In this document: positions 1-5,257 of the stretch, piece by piece
Layout: each line of letters starts with the position of its first letter
How positions within the stretch are numbered: position 1 is the stretch's first letter
From: Candidatus Dormiibacterota bacterium
GTDB lineage: Bacteria > Chloroflexota > Dormibacteria > UBA8260 > Bog-877
Direction: 5' to 3'
DNA length: 5,647 bases
Assembly: GCA_003164475.1 (NCBI GenBank)
Contig: PLTL01000258.1
Span: 1 to 5,647, forward strand
Translations under genes and position numbers: made by a program
The notes under the pieces: model-generated
Told to the model about the DNA's origin: nothing
The model's input: only the letters and a program-made list of their open reading frames with translations
The model's database searches: none

Positions 1-470
1 ACCAGGTAGGCGAGGGTGTCCCCCACCACCGAGACCCCCACGGTCAGCAGCACCACCTCGATGGCCCGGGGACGGCTGGCGATCCCGTGGTATAGGAGGA
101 GCAGGAAGCCAGGGCAGAATCCCAGCCAGGCGGCACCCCCCAGGGCCAGCGCCCAACCCATGAAGGGCCGGGCCTCCGGCGCGTACCGAAGTGAGAGCAG
201 CAGGCCCCCCAGCACCCCCACCGCCAGGATCGCCTCGCCATTGGGGACGTGGGGATAGGCGTAGCGGAAGAGCCACGCGGCCGCCAGCCCGACGAGCAGA
301 AGGGGGTCGACCCGGACCCCGGCCTCCCGCCAGATCTGCCAGTACTCCCAGATGCCGAGCGCGACGACCAGGCCGACGAAGCCGTCCACGAAGGGCGCAC
401 CCAACCCCAGGACCAGCAGGAACAGCGCCAGCAGGACCACCCCGCTGGCGGTCCGCACCGCCAGGTTCAC
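1..470 (-). CDS. cdsA: Phosphatidate cytidylyltransferase (CDP-diacylglycerol synthase), N-terminal part
   Basis: This integral membrane enzyme makes CDP-diacylglycerol from phosphatidate and CTP, the branch point of phospholipid synthesis. The window edge cuts the gene after 156 codons, and the catalytic C-terminal half is missing. The visible part is strongly hydrophobic: likely membrane segments lie near residues 9-25, 27-41, 57-68, 80-94, 104-127 and 137-149. The aromatic patch WEYWQIW is at 41-47. At 150-155 the sequence GDTLAY fits the D-x-x-A-Y segment that leads into the CdsA catalytic region. The family signature with its Lys and Asp residues would lie just beyond the edge. The start is GTG at 470-468, overlapping the uppS stop as GTGA. 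No good Shine-Dalgarno (SD) sequence lies at normal spacing, so translation is probably coupled to uppS. Identification rests on the hydrophobic pattern, the motif and position after uppS, the usual place for cdsA. Confidence 0.9.
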   Translation of the reverse strand, partial: MNLAVRTASGVVLLALFLLVLGLGAPFVDGFVGLVVALGIWEYWQIWREAGVRVDPLLLVGLAAAWLFRYAYPHVPNGEAILAVGVLGGLLLSLRYAPEARPFMGWALALGGAAWLGFCPGFLLLLYHGIASRPRAIEVVLLTVGVSVVGDTLAYL

Positions 471-1180
471 GAGTTGTCCAGCACGCCCCCGAAGCGGCGG
501 TCCCGAGCGGCGTAATCCGCCAGCGCCGCCCTGAGGTCGGCGGCACCGAAGTCGGGCCACAGCGTCTGGGTCACGTGCAGCTCGGCGTAGGCCGCCTGCC
601 AGATCAGGAAGTTGCTGGTCCGCATCTCCCCGGCGGTCCTGATGATGAGGTCGGGGTCGGGCAGCCCGGCTGTGTACAGGGCGCCCGCCAGGTCCGCCTC
701 CTCGAGCCGGGCCAGGTCGGCGCCCGAGGCCGCCAGCTTGCGCACCCCGTCCACGATCTCCGCCCGCCCCCCGTAGTTGATGGCCACATTGAGGATCCCG
801 GCCTGGTTGTCCTCGGTCGTCCGCTCGGCCTCCGCCACCAGCCGCTGCAGCCGGGGCGAGAGCGGCTCGCGGCGGCCGATCACCCGGATTCGGACCCCGT
901 TGCGCTGGAGTTCCGCCACCTCCACCTGGAGGGTCTGCTCGAAGAGCCGCATCAGGCTCGCCACCTCCCCGCGGGGACGGGACCAGTTCTCGGTGGAGAA
1001 GGCGAAGAGGGTCAGACAGTGGACCCCGGCGGCGTCGGCTGCCTCCATCACTCGGCGGATCGCCTGAATCCCCGCCCGGTGGCCGGCGCCGCGGGGGAGC
1101 CCGCGGCGGCGGGCCCAGCGACCATTTCCGTCCATGATGATCCCGATGTGCCGGGGCAGGGCGGGGCTGACCTCAGCCAT
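467..1180 (-). CDS. uppS: Isoprenyl transferase / undecaprenyl diphosphate synthase
   Basis: This soluble cis-prenyltransferase adds isopentenyl diphosphate units to farnesyl diphosphate to build the C55 lipid carrier for peptidoglycan and other surface polymers. The product is 237 aa, normal for the family. Numbered from the ATG at 1180, the N-terminal motif IIMDGNGRWA holds the catalytic Asp17 with the phosphate-binding GNGR loop. FSTENWSRP at 61-69 carries Asn65 and Arg68. IIRTAGEMRTSNF near 179-191 holds Arg181 and Arg187, which bind the IPP diphosphate, and YAEL supplies Glu200. These match Asp26, Asn74, Arg77, Arg194, Arg200 and Glu213 of the E. coli enzyme. An in-frame GTG at 1186 would add two residues, but the GGGAG at 1192-1188 sits seven bases from the ATG and only one from the GTG, so ATG is chosen. 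The gene lies 21 bases after frr and overlaps cdsA by four bases. Chain length cannot be read from the sequence alone. Confidence 0.96.
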   Translation of the reverse strand: MAEVSPALPRHIGIIMDGNGRWARRRGLPRGAGHRAGIQAIRRVMEAADAAGVHCLTLFAFSTENWSRPRGEVASLMRLFEQTLQVEVAELQRNGVRIRVIGRREPLSPRLQRLVAEAERTTEDNQAGILNVAINYGGRAEIVDGVRKLAASGADLARLEEADLAGALYTAGLPDPDLIIRTAGEMRTSNFLIWQAAYAELHVTQTLWPDFGAADLRAALADYAARDRRFGGVLDNS

Positions 1181-1187
1181 CGTCACG

Positions 1188-1192
1188 CTCCC
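1188..1192 (-). promoter_or_regulatory. Ribosome binding site deciding the uppS start
   Basis: Minus-strand GGGAG lies seven bases before the ATG at 1180 and one base before an alternative in-frame GTG at 1186. The spacing favours ATG as the real uppS start. It lies in the only true gap inside the operon, the 21 bases between frr and uppS. Confidence 0.6.
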
Positions 1193-1201
1193 GGCGGAGG
1201 T

Positions 1202-1759
1202 TCACACCTCGAGCAACTCGGCTTCCTTTCGCCGCGCCACCTCCTCGATCTGCTCGACGAACCGGTCGGTGATCCTCTGCAGCTGGACCTGGGCCCGCTG
1301 CGACTGGTCCTCGGAGATCTCCTTGTCGTGCTCGAGGCGGCGCAGCCGCTCGAGATCGTCGCGCCGGATGTTGCGCATCGCCACCCGGGCCTCCTCGGCC
1401 CGGTGCTTGACCATGGCCACGAACTCGCGGCGGCGCTCCTCGTTGAGGGCCGGCACCGGGACCCGGATCAGCTGGCCATCGTTGCTGGGGTTGAGGCCCA
1501 GGTCGCTGCGCCGGAGCGCCCGATCGATGGCCGGCAGGGTGCGGCGGTCCCATGGTTGGACCAGAATGAGGTGAGCCTCCGGGGCGGAGATGCTGGCCAC
1601 CTGGTTGAGCGGCATGTGCCCGCCGTAGACGTCGATCAGGAGATGCTCGATGAGGGCCGGGCTGGCCCGCCCGGTGCGGATCGACTCCAGCTCCCGCTGC
1701 AGCGAGTCGATGCTCTTGGTCATCCGCTGCTCGGCGGCCCGGAGCAGGTCGTCGCTCAC
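1202..1759 (-). CDS. frr: Ribosome recycling factor (RRF)
   Basis: RRF acts with EF-G to split the post-termination ribosome and release mRNA and tRNA. From the GTG at 1759-1757 the protein is 185 aa, the same length as E. coli RRF, and it aligns without gaps as I recall that sequence. Domain I, a three-helix bundle, is formed by residues 1-29 and about 105-185. The small beta domain II is about 30-104. Conserved landmarks are IRTGRASP at 27-34, SDLGLNP at 85-91, [13 protein letters not shown] at 98-110, RNIRRD at 129-134 (Arg132 matches the important Arg132 of E. coli), DKEISED at 145-151 and the C-terminal KEAEL. The same frame stays open to an ATG at 1876, but that adds 39 residues unlike RRF, inside pyrH. 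The GTG overlaps the pyrH stop as GTGA. No SD lies upstream; the bases there include CCTCC, so initiation probably depends on ribosomes finishing pyrH. Confidence 0.97.
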   Translation of the reverse strand: MSDDLLRAAEQRMTKSIDSLQRELESIRTGRASPALIEHLLIDVYGGHMPLNQVASISAPEAHLILVQPWDRRTLPAIDRALRRSDLGLNPSNDGQLIRVPVPALNEERRREFVAMVKHRAEEARVAMRNIRRDDLERLRRLEHDKEISEDQSQRAQVQLQRITDRFVEQIEEVARRKEAELLEV

Positions 1760-2541
1760 GGCGCGGAGGTCGTACCGGTGACCATCGTGCCCACGTCCTC
1801 GCCGCGCACCGCCCGGGCAATGTTGCCGGGGGTGAAGAGGTCGAGCACCAGCAGCGGCAGCCGGTTGTCCATGCACAGGGTGATGGCGGTGTTGTCCATC
1901 ACCTGAAGCCCCATGTTGAGCACCTCCATGTAGGTGAGCGTCCTGAAGCGGGTGGCGGTAGGGTCCAACTTGGGGTCGGCCGTGTAGATGCCATCGACGC
2001 TGGTGGCCTTGATCAGCAGGTCGGCACCGATCTCGGCGGCACGGAGGGCGGCCGGAGTGTCGGTGGTGAAGAAGGGATTCCCTGAGCCGGCGCAGAAGAT
2101 CACCACCCGACCCTTCTCCATGTGCCGGATCGCCCGGCCGCGGATGTAGGGCTCCGCGACCTGGTGCATCTCGATCGCGGTTTGCACCCGGGTGGGCATG
2201 CCCTCAGCCTCCAGTGCGTCCCGAAGGGCCAGGGCATTGATCACCGTGCCCAGCATCCCCATGAGATCGGCGGTGACCCGGTTCATGCCCCGCTGGGCCC
2301 CGGCCAAACCCCGGAAGATGTTGCCGCCACCCACCATCACCGCAATCTCGGCGCCGGCGTCGTGAGCGCCCTTCAGCTCCCTGGCCACCTGCCCCAGGAC
2401 AGCGGGATTGATCCCGAACTGGCCGTCTCCGACCAGGGCCTCTCCGCTGATCTTGATCACCACCCGGCGGTAGCGAAGGGGGGCGCTGGTGGTCAGGGGC
2501 ACGGCGGTGCCGGTCACTTCGGTCACCGGCTCAGACGTCAT
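1756..2541 (-). CDS. pyrH: UMP kinase (uridylate kinase)
   Basis: This cytoplasmic enzyme of the amino acid kinase family phosphorylates UMP to UDP with ATP, feeding all pyrimidine nucleotides; bacterial PyrH is usually a hexamer regulated by GTP and UTP. The product is 261 aa. About 22 non-conserved residues precede the first strand, [12 protein letters not shown] at 25-36 with Lys30. The glycine-rich loop GGGNIFRG is at 71-78, the helix [13 protein letters not shown] at 94-106, GNPFFTTDT at 154-162 with Asp161 in the UMP/catalytic region, and the nucleotide-site segment VDGIYTADP at 182-190. [15 protein letters not shown] closes the fold. The ATG at 2541 overlaps the end of tsf by 11 bases and has GAGGG eight bases upstream. 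Later in-frame GTG codons at residues 6, 9 and 14 are possible but less well placed. The N-terminal extension resembles the variable leader seen in other PyrH proteins and its role is unknown. Confidence 0.97.
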   Translation of the reverse strand: MTSEPVTEVTGTAVPLTTSAPLRYRRVVIKISGEALVGDGQFGINPAVLGQVARELKGAHDAGAEIAVMVGGGNIFRGLAGAQRGMNRVTADLMGMLGTVINALALRDALEAEGMPTRVQTAIEMHQVAEPYIRGRAIRHMEKGRVVIFCAGSGNPFFTTDTPAALRAAEIGADLLIKATSVDGIYTADPKLDPTATRFRTLTYMEVLNMGLQVMDNTAITLCMDNRLPLLVLDLFTPGNIARAVRGEDVGTMVTGTTSAP

Positions 2542-3157
2542 CCGTCTGGCCCTCGCCCAGCTGGTAGCGGACGAACCGGGAGATGGAGATGTTCTCCCCG
2601 GTGGCGGCGATGACCTCCTGGATCACCTGACTTACCTGGCGTGCCTTGGAGCCCTCGTCGCGGAGCCACGGCTGGTCCAGGAGGCAGGACTGCTCGTAGA
2701 ACTTGCGCAGGCGGCCGTCCACGATCTGGTCCAACCGCTCCGCCGCCTTGCCCTCGGTCAGGGCCTGCTCCCGGTAGACCGCCCGCTCCCGCTCGAGCAC
2801 GGCAGGGGGGACGTCTTCACGGCTGACCCAGCTGGGCGAGGTGCCCGCGATCTGCAGTGCCAGGTCGTGCACCAGGCCCTTGAACTGGTCGGTCCGGACC
2901 ACGAAGTCGGTCTCGCAGTTGACCTCCAGCAGCACCCCGATTCGACCCCCGGGGTGCACGTAGGAGTCGACCAGGCCCTCGCGGGTCTGGCGACCCGATT
3001 TCCGCTGTGCCGAGGCCAGTCCCTTGGTGCGGAGGATGTCACGAGCCCGCTCGATATCCCCCTCCGCCTGTTGCAGGGCCTGCTTGCAGTCCATGATCCC
3101 GGCGCCGGTCTGTTCCCGCAGCCGCCGCACCAACTCCACGGTCACAGGCTGACTCAC
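2531..3157 (-). CDS. tsf: Translation elongation factor Ts (short form)
   Basis: EF-Ts is the nucleotide exchange factor that releases GDP from EF-Tu. The protein is 208 aa, the short single-core-domain form, well below the roughly 280 aa of the E. coli protein. The N-terminal UBA-like domain (about 4-50) carries the first family signature, [16 protein letters not shown], at 13-28. The core holds the second signature, [11 protein letters not shown], at 78-88; the TDF at 83-85 is the part that reaches into EF-Tu and disturbs Mg2+ and GDP binding. [16 protein letters not shown] lies in the C-terminal half, and the core ends in FVRYQLGEG. The start is GTG at 3157-3155, overlapping the rpsB stop as GTGA, with GGAGGG nine bases upstream inside the last rpsB codons. 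The end overlaps pyrH by 11 bases. The direct overlap with rpsB contrasts with E. coli, where a long spacer separates the two genes. Confidence 0.97.
   Translation of the reverse strand: MSQPVTVELVRRLREQTGAGIMDCKQALQQAEGDIERARDILRTKGLASAQRKSGRQTREGLVDSYVHPGGRIGVLLEVNCETDFVVRTDQFKGLVHDLALQIAGTSPSWVSREDVPPAVLERERAVYREQALTEGKAAERLDQIVDGRLRKFYEQSCLLDQPWLRDEGSKARQVSQVIQEVIAATGENISISRFVRYQLGEGQTDDV
2550..2554 (-). promoter_or_regulatory. Ribosome binding site of pyrH inside tsf
   Basis: Minus-strand GAGGG lies eight bases before the ATG at 2541, inside the last codons of tsf. It supports the pyrH start that overlaps tsf by 11 bases over the later in-frame GTG codons. Confidence 0.55.
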
Positions 3158-4104
3158 TCTGCGCTTCCCTCCGCCGGCTCCGGGGCCGACTGGGTCGGCA
3201 CTTCGTCCGGAATGGGCAGCTTCTCGGCCTCAGCCAGCTCGGCCTGGGCCACCTCGGCCTGGGCCACCTCGGCCTGGGCCAGCTCGGCCGTGGCGGCCTC
3301 CGCCGCCTTGGCGGCGATCCTGGCCTCCTCCTCTGCCCGGGCGGCCGTGATCCTGGCCTCCTCGGCATGGGCCTCGCGGTCCGCCTCGGCCTGGCGGGCC
3401 TGGGCCAGCTCGATCTGGCGATGCTCCTCCAGCCCCTCCATGACACCCGCCACGATCCGGGAGGTGATCAACCGCACGCTACGGATGGCGTCGTCATTGC
3501 CGGGGATGACGTAGCTGATCTCCTCGGGGTCACAGTTGGTGTCCGTGATCGCGATGATGGGAATCTCCAGCCGGCGAGCCTCGGTCACCGCCAGACGCTC
3601 TTTGTGAGGATCCACGACGAAGACGGCGGCCGGGAGCCGCTTCATGTTGGTGATCCCACCGAAGTTGCGCTGGAGCCGATCCAGCTCGTCTTCGCGACGT
3701 CGCTGATCCTTCTTGCTGAGAGCCTGGAAGGCCCCCCGCTCGCGCATCTCGGTGAGCTCCGCCAGCCGCTTGAGCTGGCGCTTGACCACCTCGAAATTGG
3801 TCAGCATGCCGCCCATCCAGCGGTTGACGACGTAGGGCTGACCACTGCGCTCGCACTCGGACTGGAGGGTGTCCTGGGCCTGCTTCTTGGTCCCCACGAA
3901 GAGGATCTGACCACCCTGAGCGACGGTGTCGTGGGCGAACTGACAGGCGTGGTCCAGAAGCTCGACGGTCTGGGAGACGTCGATGATGTGGATCCCGCCC
4001 CGGCTGGCGAAGATGTAGTGACGCATCTTGGGATTCCACCGGCTGGTCTGATGGCCGAAGTGGACACCGTTCTGGAGCAGCTCGGTGAGCGTGGCTACAG
4101 GCAT
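3154..4104 (-). CDS. rpsB: 30S ribosomal protein S2 with extended Ala/Glu-rich tail
   Basis: S2 is a late-assembling protein of the small subunit that binds between the head and body and helps hold S1 where that protein exists. The product is 316 aa against about 240 in E. coli. The conserved core is residues 1-229: LLQNGVHFGHQTSRWNPKM at 9-27 (first signature region), ILFVGTKKQA at 67-76, NRWMGGMLTNF at 94-104, FGGITNMKRLPAAVFVVD at 148-165 (second signature begins at Pro158), AITDTNCDP at 185-193 and VIPGNDDAIRSV at 199-210. From about 230 a charged Ala/Glu-rich stretch of about 65 residues follows, probably one long helix or coiled coil, containing repeats (described separately), then an acidic Pro/Ser end. 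The ATG at 4104 is fixed by AGGAGGT five bases upstream; an earlier in-frame ATG at 4143 would add 13 residues not seen in S2. The stop overlaps the tsf GTG. Confidence 0.97.
   Translation of the reverse strand: MPVATLTELLQNGVHFGHQTSRWNPKMRHYIFASRGGIHIIDVSQTVELLDHACQFAHDTVAQGGQILFVGTKKQAQDTLQSECERSGQPYVVNRWMGGMLTNFEVVKRQLKRLAELTEMRERGAFQALSKKDQRRREDELDRLQRNFGGITNMKRLPAAVFVVDPHKERLAVTEARRLEIPIIAITDTNCDPEEISYVIPGNDDAIRSVRLITSRIVAGVMEGLEEHRQIELAQARQAEADREAHAEEARITAARAEEEARIAAKAAEAATAELAQAEVAQAEVAQAELAEAEKLPIPDEVPTQSAPEPAEGSAE
3167..3172 (-). promoter_or_regulatory. Ribosome binding site of tsf inside the end of rpsB
   Basis: Minus-strand GGAGGG lies nine bases before the tsf GTG at 3157. It is part of the codons for Glu-Gly near the C-terminus of S2. 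The tsf start can therefore bind ribosomes directly as well as by coupling from rpsB, unlike frr and cdsA, whose GTGA starts lack a good site. Confidence 0.65.
3226..3285 (-). repeat. 15-bp tandem repeat in the rpsB tail, four copies
   Basis: Plus-strand unit GGCCTGGGCCACCTC occurs exactly at 3241-3255 and 3256-3270, with one change at 3271-3285 and three changes at 3226-3240. The unit is five codons long and in frame. On the minus strand it encodes ELAQA, EVAQA, EVAQA and ELAEA (S2 residues 274-293). The two identical middle copies suggest recent slippage duplication; the outer copies are older or constrained only at protein level. Confidence 0.9.
3316..3363 (-). repeat. 15-bp direct repeat in the rpsB tail, 33-base period
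   Basis: GATCCTGGCCTCCTC on the plus strand appears exactly at 3316-3330 and 3349-3363. The 33-base offset is 11 codons, and both copies encode EEARI (S2 residues 259-263 and 248-252). The flanking residues are similar too (AEEARITAAR then EEEARIAAK), so this is an 11-residue repeat distinct from the neighbouring 5-residue one. Confidence 0.8.
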
Positions 4105-4109
4105 GCTCG

Positions 4110-4116
4110 ACCTCCT
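4110..4116 (-). promoter_or_regulatory. Strong ribosome binding site of rpsB
   Basis: Minus-strand AGGAGGT is a full match to the 16S anti-SD end and lies five bases before the ATG at 4104. It is the strongest such site in the window. It fixes the rpsB start and rejects the in-frame ATG at 4143. Confidence 0.9.
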
Positions 4117-4211
4117 ATTCGTTGCGCCTCTGCCCAGCCTCAACCACCGACCGGCCCGCGAGGGGATCCCCGCCGACGTCCGCCGGGCATGTGAATTTGC
4201 TCGCCATGGTC

Positions 4212-4222
4212 ATGTTATCCCA
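4212..4222 (-). promoter_or_regulatory. Candidate -10 region for the rpsB operon promoter
   Basis: The minus strand reads TGGGATAACAT here. It can be read as an extended -10 (TG, one base, then GATAAC, four of six matches to TATAAT) or as TAACAT (four of six). It is one of the few AT-rich spots in the intergenic region. No convincing -35 hexamer lies 16-18 bases upstream. If used, transcription would begin near 4205, giving an rpsB leader of about 100 bases. This is inferred from sequence only. Confidence 0.4.
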
Positions 4223-4370
4223 ACCGGGGTGGCGGCCAGGCCAGTCTCGCGCCGGCTCCTGGTGGCTCCCCCGCCAGCTGACGCCGAAGGGGTCCGGCGG
4301 CCAAGGTTGGTGGGGACCTCGAAGTTTGCCGCGCGACCCCACCTCGGGGAACCGGGCGCATGCGGCCCCC

Positions 4371-4376
4371 TAGACT
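4371..4376 (+). promoter_or_regulatory. Candidate -10 element for a leaderless acetyltransferase transcript
   Basis: TAGACT fits the TAnnnT form of a -10 element. It ends eight bases before the GTG at 4385, about the distance from a -10 to its transcription start, and no SD sequence precedes that GTG. Together these suggest the mRNA may begin at or next to the start codon. No clear -35 was found, so the call is tentative. Confidence 0.35.
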
Positions 4377-4384
4377 GCGGCCTC

Positions 4385-5257
4385 GTGGACGCGGTGAGGC
4401 CTGCCGAGCTTGACCGGGGCGCTGGAGGACAGCGGCGACAATTGCTGCTGGCCGCCTTCGACTCCCAGATGCGCGCGCGCCTCTCCATGCGGCTGCCGGA
4501 TGGCGCCCACGAGGAGCAGGACGGACCGGTCTACCGCTCCTGGGGCTGGGGACCGAGGGGGTTCGTCATCCATCGTGACCTCAGCCACCTGGAGGGGCCG
4601 GCGCTGGACGCCCTGATCGAGCGGCAGTGCCGGTTCTTCGCCGATCTTCAGCTGGCCTTCGAGTGGAAGACCTATGCCCACGATCGGACCGCGGACCTCA
4701 GCCATCGCCTGCGGGCGGCAGGTTTCGTCCCCGAGGGGGAGGAGAGCCTGGTCATCGGGGTGGTCGCGGAGCTGGAGACGGAGCCCCGGCTGCCCCACGG
4801 GGTCACGCTCCGAGAGGTCCGCTCCCGAGCCGACATAAGGCGCATGGCCCAGCTGATGAGCCGGGTCTGGGGCGAGGACCTCACGTCCCTTGGCGAGCTC
4901 TTCTCCCGGGACATCGAGGCCAACCCGGACGACGTGGTCCTGCTGGTGGCGGAGGCCGAGGGCGAGGTGGTCGCGGCCGCCCGGGCCAACCTCTCCCGGG
5001 GTTCGCAGTTCGCCACCCTCTGGGCGGGATCGACCCTGCCGGAGTGGCGTAACCGCGGGATCTACCGGGCCACGGTGGCCTATCGGGCCGGGCTGGCGGC
5101 CCAGCGCGGCTTCGAGTACCTCCAGCTGGACGCCTCTGACCAGAGCCGCCCGATCCTGGAGCGGCTCGGCTTCCTAACCGTCAGCAGCACCACCCCGTAC
5201 GTCTGGTCGCCGCCGCGGGAGCGCTCACCCTCGAGCCGGCGCGGCGGGGGAGACTAG
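4385..5257 (+). CDS. GNAT family N-acetyltransferase, probable tandem-domain form
   Basis: This is probably a soluble enzyme that moves an acetyl group from acetyl-CoA to an amine; the substrate cannot be told. From the GTG at 4385 the product is 290 aa. Residues about 141-274 form a GNAT domain: [10 protein letters not shown] opens the first strand, [17 protein letters not shown] (186-202) is the central hairpin, and [12 protein letters not shown] (220-231) is motif A, the CoA pyrophosphate loop, with Arg222 and Gly225 kept but Tyr227 in place of the usual Gly/Ala. [18 protein letters not shown] (246-263) is the typical C-terminal part. Residues 1-130 look like a second, degenerate GNAT half, with WKTYAHD at 94-100 and [12 protein letters not shown] at 109-120 resembling another C-terminal segment. 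An Arg/Ser-rich tail follows. The frame is open from 4085, but that part is antisense to rpsB. The gene lies alone on plus between two minus-strand housekeeping genes, so it may be a later insertion. Confidence 0.82.
   Translation: MDAVRPAELDRGAGGQRRQLLLAAFDSQMRARLSMRLPDGAHEEQDGPVYRSWGWGPRGFVIHRDLSHLEGPALDALIERQCRFFADLQLAFEWKTYAHDRTADLSHRLRAAGFVPEGEESLVIGVVAELETEPRLPHGVTLREVRSRADIRRMAQLMSRVWGEDLTSLGELFSRDIEANPDDVVLLVAEAEGEVVAAARANLSRGSQFATLWAGSTLPEWRNRGIYRATVAYRAGLAAQRGFEYLQLDASDQSRPILERLGFLTVSSTTPYVWSPPRERSPSSRRGGGD
5254..5257. other. Shared CTAG double stop of two convergent genes
   Basis: The palindrome CTAG supplies TAG for the plus-strand acetyltransferase gene (5255-5257) and TAG for minus-strand hslU (5256-5254). 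No spacer and no terminator hairpin with a T-run is visible at this end-to-end junction, so each transcript probably runs into the other gene. Confidence 0.95.

Larger units (their letters stand above)
4105..4384. promoter_or_regulatory. Divergent intergenic region between rpsB and the acetyltransferase gene
   Basis: This 280-base stretch is the only sizeable non-coding part of the window. Reading left it must hold the operon promoter and rpsB leader; reading right it holds the likely start signal of the acetyltransferase gene. An open plus-strand frame runs through it from 4085, but it begins antisense inside rpsB and has no protein features before 4385. Short inverted repeats are present: the palindrome GGGGATCCCC at 4162-4171, set within GCCCG (4154-4158) and CGGGC (4184-4188). 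At this GC content such pairings are expected by chance, so no riboswitch or terminator is claimed. Confidence 0.6.

Noticed and set aside
44..400. Minus-strand open frame of 118 codons over the cdsA region
   Set aside because: It is in a different frame from the hydrophobic CdsA reading that starts at GTG 470 and is Arg/Ser/Trp-rich without membrane segments.
1760..1876. Longer frr from an ATG at 1876
   Set aside because: The added 39 residues are unlike RRF and lie inside pyrH. The GTG at 1759 gives the exact family length.
191..1906. Plus-strand open frame of 571 codons antisense to uppS, frr and parts of cdsA and pyrH
   Set aside because: It lies opposite four well-identified genes and has the Pro/Arg/Gly/His-rich make-up of a GC-rich shadow frame, with no recognisable domain or ribosome binding site.
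2489..3514. Plus-strand open frame of 341 codons antisense to tsf and the end of rpsB
   Set aside because: The Ala/Ser-rich part is the reverse reading of the S2 repeat tail, and the rest mirrors EF-Ts. No independent protein features.
3367..4194. Plus-strand open frame of 275 codons antisense to rpsB
   Set aside because: Fully opposite the conserved S2 core; composition is that of a shadow frame and no motif is seen.
4219..4310. Short repeats in the intergenic region (GGCGGCCA at 4231-4238 and 4296-4303; CCAACC/GGTTGG at 4220-4225 and 4305-4310)
   Set aside because: Only 6-8 bases long in GC-rich DNA, so chance matches are expected. No spacing or symmetry suggests an operator.
4085..4384. 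N-terminal extension of the acetyltransferase to an upstream start at 4085
   Set aside because: The extra 100 codons begin antisense inside rpsB, cross its ribosome binding site and promoter region, and look non-protein-like. GTG at 4385 fits the start of the folded part.
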